Assembly: GCF_007744255.1 (NCBI RefSeq)
Contig: NZ_CP036267.1
Location: 1,116,001 to 1,180,000 of the forward strand
DNA from: Thalassoglobus polymorphus
GTDB taxonomy: Bacteria; Planctomycetota; Planctomycetia; Planctomycetales; Planctomycetaceae
DNA: 64,000 nucleotides
Direction: 5' to 3'
The position numbers and the translations under genes are program-made. Of this stretch, positions 61,198-64,000 are shown piece by piece. The notes beneath the pieces are model-generated. The model was given only the letters and a program-made list of their open reading frames with translations, had not been told where the DNA came from and did not search any database. The stretch's first letter is position 1; each line of letters begins with the position of its first letter.

Positions 61198-62030
61198 CTG
61201 ACATTTTCAGCGTCGTGTTTCAGGATTCCTTTGACGATCACACGCAACTTTGGTTCGGCTTCGTTGGCAATGGCGATGATTTCTTCCACGCAGGCAGGTT
61301 TCAATGCGTCGGGGAAGCACATGTCGGTGATGACTGATAATGCGATGGTGCGAAGCCCCGAATGAACAGCCACGATCACCTCGGGAATGGTCGACATTCC
61401 GACTGCGTCAGAGCCGATCTGTCGTAAGAATCTGTATTCTGCTCGTGTTTCGAGATTCGGCCCGGCGATTCCGACAAACACTCCCTTGTGTGCGGCGAAG
61501 TTTTCTTTCCGAGCGATTTCCAGAGCGTAATCACCCAACTTCTGGTCGTATGGGGCGCTCATGTCAGGGAAGCGTGGACCGAGGCGGTCGTCGTTGATCC
61601 CGATGAGAGGGTTGTCGCCCATGAGATTGATATGGTCATCAATGACCATAATGTCTCCACACTGGTAGAAGGGGTTAAGCCCCCCCACAGCATTTGAACC
61701 AATTAAGAGAGACGCCCCCATCTCTTTGAAGACTCGAATCGGGAGAGTGATCTGCTTGAGGGGATACCCTTCGTACATGTGATGTCGACCTTCCATCGCC
61801 ATCACTGGGATTCCGCACAACTCTCCACAGATCAACCGGCCTCGGTGGCTGGTCGCTGTCGATTTGAGGAAATGTGGAATCTCTTCGTAATCGAATTCTG
61901 CTTCAATGTCGATTTCCCCGGAGAAACCTCCTAATCCGGTTCCAAGGACGATTCCTGCGTGTGGAACTTTGTCCCACTTTGAACGAATCGTTGTGCAGGC
62001 TTCTTGAATTTGATTAAAAAGTTCTAGCAT
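61194..62030 (-). CDS. Purine nucleoside phosphorylase (trimeric PNP type)
   Basis: 278 residues. HAGIVLGTGLGGFSGEID (phosphate loop), TATSHRGRLICGELCG, AMEGRHHMYEGYPLKQITLPIRVFKEMG, SNAVGGLNPFYQCGDIMVIDDHINL and TIPEVIVAVHSGL match trimeric PNPs, which cleave inosine/guanosine with phosphate to the base and ribose-1-phosphate. Preceded by a 42-residue zinc-ribbon gene in a likely operon. The stop codon lies in the adjacent repeat. Confidence 0.94.
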   Translation of the reverse strand: MLELFNQIQEACTTIRSKWDKVPHAGIVLGTGLGGFSGEIDIEAEFDYEEIPHFLKSTATSHRGRLICGELCGIPVMAMEGRHHMYEGYPLKQITLPIRVFKEMGASLLIGSNAVGGLNPFYQCGDIMVIDDHINLMGDNPLIGINDDRLGPRFPDMSAPYDQKLGDYALEIARKENFAAHKGVFVGIAGPNLETRAEYRFLRQIGSDAVGMSTIPEVIVAVHSGLRTIALSVITDMCFPDALKPACVEEIIAIANEAEPKLRVIVKGILKHDAENVS

Positions 62031-62059
62031 CAGGGCTTCTCACATCAAAATTGGTCGAA

Positions 62060-62188
62060 TCAAAGTAGTTTTTTCGCACACTTTTTACAGCGAACGAGTT
62101 TCCCTTTGTTGCCGACCATTGCACCACATTTGGGGCATCGCTTCGTTTTTCGTGCTTTTTTCAATTTCGTACGTGGGCGCAAAACCAT
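62060..62188 (-). CDS. 42-residue zinc-ribbon protein
   Basis: ATG 62188 to TGA 62060, 42 residues, too short for ordinary ORF tables. It begins MVLRPRTKLKKARKTKRC and has a CPKCG...CKKC zinc ribbon (Cys18, Cys21, Cys34, Cys37) in an otherwise very basic chain, so probably binds RNA or DNA, like tiny ribosomal or ribosome-associated zinc ribbons (such as L36 or L40e style). A good Shine-Dalgarno AGAGGT precedes the start by about 8 bases. It sits 29 bases upstream of the PNP gene on the same strand. Family not recognised with certainty. Confidence 0.8.
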   Translation of the reverse strand: MVLRPRTKLKKARKTKRCPKCGAMVGNKGKLVRCKKCAKKLL

Positions 62189-62410
62189 TGCAGTTACCTC
62201 TTTATGTTCTCTAAGCAGAGTCATCGATCAATTCGCCGGACTCAATTTCTGTCATCTGAGTCTTCGACGTTATTTGCGTAGAAGTGGCACAGGTTATCGA
62301 ACAATCCGTCTCTATTCAATGTCGGCAGAATGATTGAGTTCCTCTCTGGAAACCTCTGCTGCGAAGGATTTTTCAGTGCTTCGAAAGCACCAGTTCAGAT
62401 TTTCAGGTCG

Positions 62411-62520
62411 GTTCGAGAACATCTTTCGAAGAGCTGGCTAGATTCTGCCTCGTGGCGAACAGCAATTCTAATGGAGAAACGCGTGTTTCACGGGGACATG
62501 GAAGTGCAAACGGCTCTAAG
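62411..62520 (-). repeat. Dispersed repeat, module P, reverse orientation
   Basis: GTTCGAGAACATCTTTCGAA, GATTCTGCCTCGTGGCGAAC, AGAAACGCGTGTTTCACGGGG and GCAAACGGCTCTAAG: reverse module P, complete. Confidence 0.8.
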
Positions 62521-62642
62521 AGTTTCTTCCTCAAGACGTTACAGGAGAAAAAATTGATGTGTAAATGAGGACCCAACCTTTCCTCTCATCCGCATCTTTG
62601 CCATGATATCGTAGAACTTTCTGAACCTCGTTTGGGAGGATG

Positions 62643-62746
62643 TAAGAGCGTTCTGCTCGATCACACATCCACGAGACGTGATTGTTGTTGAAGAGAATTC
62701 ATTCTTCCACGAGGTAGAACCACAAGTTGTTTTGAAGAGCGCTCGA
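62643..62746 (+). repeat. Degenerate copy of the dispersed repeat next to the kinase start
   Basis: TAAGAGCGTTCTGCTCG, TTCATTCTTCCACGAGG, TAGAACCACAAGTTG and TTGAAGAGCGCTCG follow the order of module P with many changes, ending immediately before the kinase ATG. Confidence 0.45.
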
Positions 62747-64000
62747 ATGACCGACTCCAAGTCGAAGCTCCCTGAGGATGAATCAAATCACTCAGACTCC
62801 AACCCTGCAAAAGAAACGCAGCCAGCAAGTGAGGAGACCGCAGCGATGCAAATCCCCGGGAATCCTCAGGGAAAAAAGTTGCCGCAAACGGATACCGTTC
62901 TTGGAGACTTCAGACTCCTTCGCAAGTTGGGCAAAGGGGGGATGGCAGAGGTATGGCTGGCGGAGCAGGAGTCCCTCAAGCGGAACGTCGCCTTAAAACT
63001 CCTCCGCCCGACACTTACTGAAGATCACACGTACGTCGCCCGATTTCAGACGGAAGCAAAAGCGGCAGCCGGTTTGAACCATCCTAATATTGTTCAGGTC
63101 TACACAGTCGGCGAGCGAAATGGTCAGTACTTCATTGCTCAGGAGTATGTGCAGGGGCAAACGCTGAAAAGCTTTATTCAGAAGAAAGGCGCTTTGGATG
63201 TCAACGTGGCGCTGGCCATCATGCGGCAAGTCGCCTCTGCATTACAAGTTGCGAATGAGCGGGGGATTGTTCATCGGGATATCAAACCTGAGAACATTAT
63301 GCTGAACCGAAAGGGAGAAGCAAAAGTTGCTGACTTCGGCTTGGCACAACTTCAAGGTGGTGAACAAAACTTGACGCAAGAAGGCGTCACCATGGGGACT
63401 CCTCTTTATATGAGCCCCGAGCAAGTCAACGGAAAGAAACTCGATCAGCGCAGCGATATCTATTCCTTTGGGATTACCTGCTACCACATGCTCGCTGGTC
63501 GTCCGCCATTCGAGGGTGAGAACGCCGTGAGCGTCGCGGTGAAACACTTGCACGAACCGCCAAAGCCCCTTCAGGAGATTCGCTCCGACCTTCCTGCGGC
63601 ACTCTGCAAGGTGGTCGCCCGGATGACTTCCAAAAAACCGGAAGATCGCTACGACAGTGCCCAGGCTGTCCTGGTAGATGTTCGCAAGATTGCCAAAGCA
63701 CTCAAGACCGGAGAGGATGTTGATCATCTGGTTGGATCTCCTGAGAACACCAGTGCTTCATTCCCGGTGAAAAAACCTGCGCTGGTCTTACCGCTGCTTT
63801 GTCTGCTTGTCGCATTGGGTGGAGCAGGAATGGGCCTCATGATGAAGAAGTCGATCGCTGAGGTCGATCCCGATGCGATCGACAGCTCAATTCCAAAGAA
63901 GGACACCGCACGCGAGCAGTACAAGCATGCAATGCTCCGATATGATGATGAAGACGCATTTAAGGCGGTCATTCATCGGTTTCCAACCGATAGGGTTTGG
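62747..64000 (+). CDS. Serine/threonine protein kinase, 3' end outside the window
   Basis: 418 codons from ATG 62747 with no stop before the window ends. After a Ser/Glu-rich N-terminal tail (about 1-50) comes a complete kinase domain: glycine loop GKGGMAEVW (62-70), Lys84 in VALK, HRDIKPEN (177-184), DFGLA (196-200) and MSPEQ (222-226). Residues about 345-365 are a membrane helix (PALVLPLLCLLVALGGAGMG), so the kinase is cytoplasmic with a C-terminal extracytoplasmic part beyond it that is cut off. Planctomycetes carry many such Hanks-type kinases. The start codon abuts a degenerate repeat. Confidence 0.93.
   Translation, partial: MTDSKSKLPEDESNHSDSNPAKETQPASEETAAMQIPGNPQGKKLPQTDTVLGDFRLLRKLGKGGMAEVWLAEQESLKRNVALKLLRPTLTEDHTYVARFQTEAKAAAGLNHPNIVQVYTVGERNGQYFIAQEYVQGQTLKSFIQKKGALDVNVALAIMRQVASALQVANERGIVHRDIKPENIMLNRKGEAKVADFGLAQLQGGEQNLTQEGVTMGTPLYMSPEQVNGKKLDQRSDIYSFGITCYHMLAGRPPFEGENAVSVAVKHLHEPPKPLQEIRSDLPAALCKVVARMTSKKPEDRYDSAQAVLVDVRKIAKALKTGEDVDHLVGSPENTSASFPVKKPALVLPLLCLLVALGGAGMGLMMKKSIAEVDPDAIDSSIPKKDTAREQYKHAMLRYDDEDAFKAVIHRFPTDRVW

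Larger units (their letters stand above)
62189..62746. other. Divergent interval with two repeat copies
   Basis: 558 bases between the zinc-ribbon gene and the kinase gene. A reverse module P copy (62411-62520) and a degenerate copy (62643-62746) occupy about 40 percent; no gene found in the rest. Confidence 0.6.

Noticed and set aside
5046-62746. Idea that the dispersed repeats are CRISPR or IS copies
   Set aside because: Copies are single, in both orientations, of variable length, without spacers or a transposase; treated as a MITE/REP-like family.

Overview
The window is chromosomal DNA of a planctomycete, most likely order Planctomycetales. Diagnostic genes are a protein with planctomycete cytochrome c, DUF1549 and DUF1553 domains (36210-39080), its DUF1501 partner (39173-40594), a second DUF1549/DUF1553 protein (53410-55089), a Cys-type sulfatase, an OprP-like porin, small secreted Cys-rich and Asn/Gln-rich proteins, and a Ser/Thr kinase running off the right edge. 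GC is moderate except in one accessory stretch. No rRNA, tRNA, CRISPR array or insertion sequence with a transposase was seen.

Layout. 1-5 kb: the end of a HI0933-type flavoprotein, then a four-gene, translationally coupled set that looks like a Rad50-Mre11 machine with Rad50 cut in two at its zinc hook. The N-terminal half has Walker A, Q-loop, a repetitive arm and CxxC. An Mre11-like nuclease, a short coiled-coil protein and the C-terminal half (signature and Walker B) follow. The arm of the N-terminal half carries a tandem repeat of about 39 residues. This is the best candidate for an undescribed system. 5-11.5 kb: a phosphodiesterase and a TetR-MFP-RND efflux operon with a visible promoter/operator. 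12-17.5 kb: NAD(P)HX dehydratase, ilvD and an ergothioneine pair (egtD-egtB). 18-30.5 kb: an accessory redox/detoxification region with cupin, DsbA/FrnE-like, a CDGSH-glutamate-synthase fusion, MFS, CurA-like reductase, hydrolase-OsmC fusion, DoxX, a second glutamate-synthase-like flavoprotein, a luciferase-like monooxygenase, an Old Yellow Enzyme and DUF1801. Some of these genes differ in base composition from the background and look acquired. 30.5-34.3 kb: aconitase and a GYF-domain protein. 34.7-53 kb: C92 peptidase, planctomycete cytochrome/DUF1501, DUF58, fmt, metallophosphatase, AI-2E transporter, porin, secreted proteins, sulfatase and transglutaminase. 53-59 kb: DUF1549 protein and the lipid cluster rpmF-plsX-fabD-acpP-fabF (no fabG). 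59.7-64 kb: an ATPase and MBL-hydrolase pair, purine nucleoside phosphorylase preceded by a 42-residue zinc-ribbon gene too short for ordinary ORF calling, and the kinase.

A second theme is a dispersed, two-module intergenic repeat of about 105 bp, up to about 185 bp in the long form. About 15 copies or fragments lie in both orientations between genes. Its ends read CTAGAGC / GCTCTAG, and it repeatedly abuts gene 3' ends; in several cases the element itself supplies the TAG stop codon.
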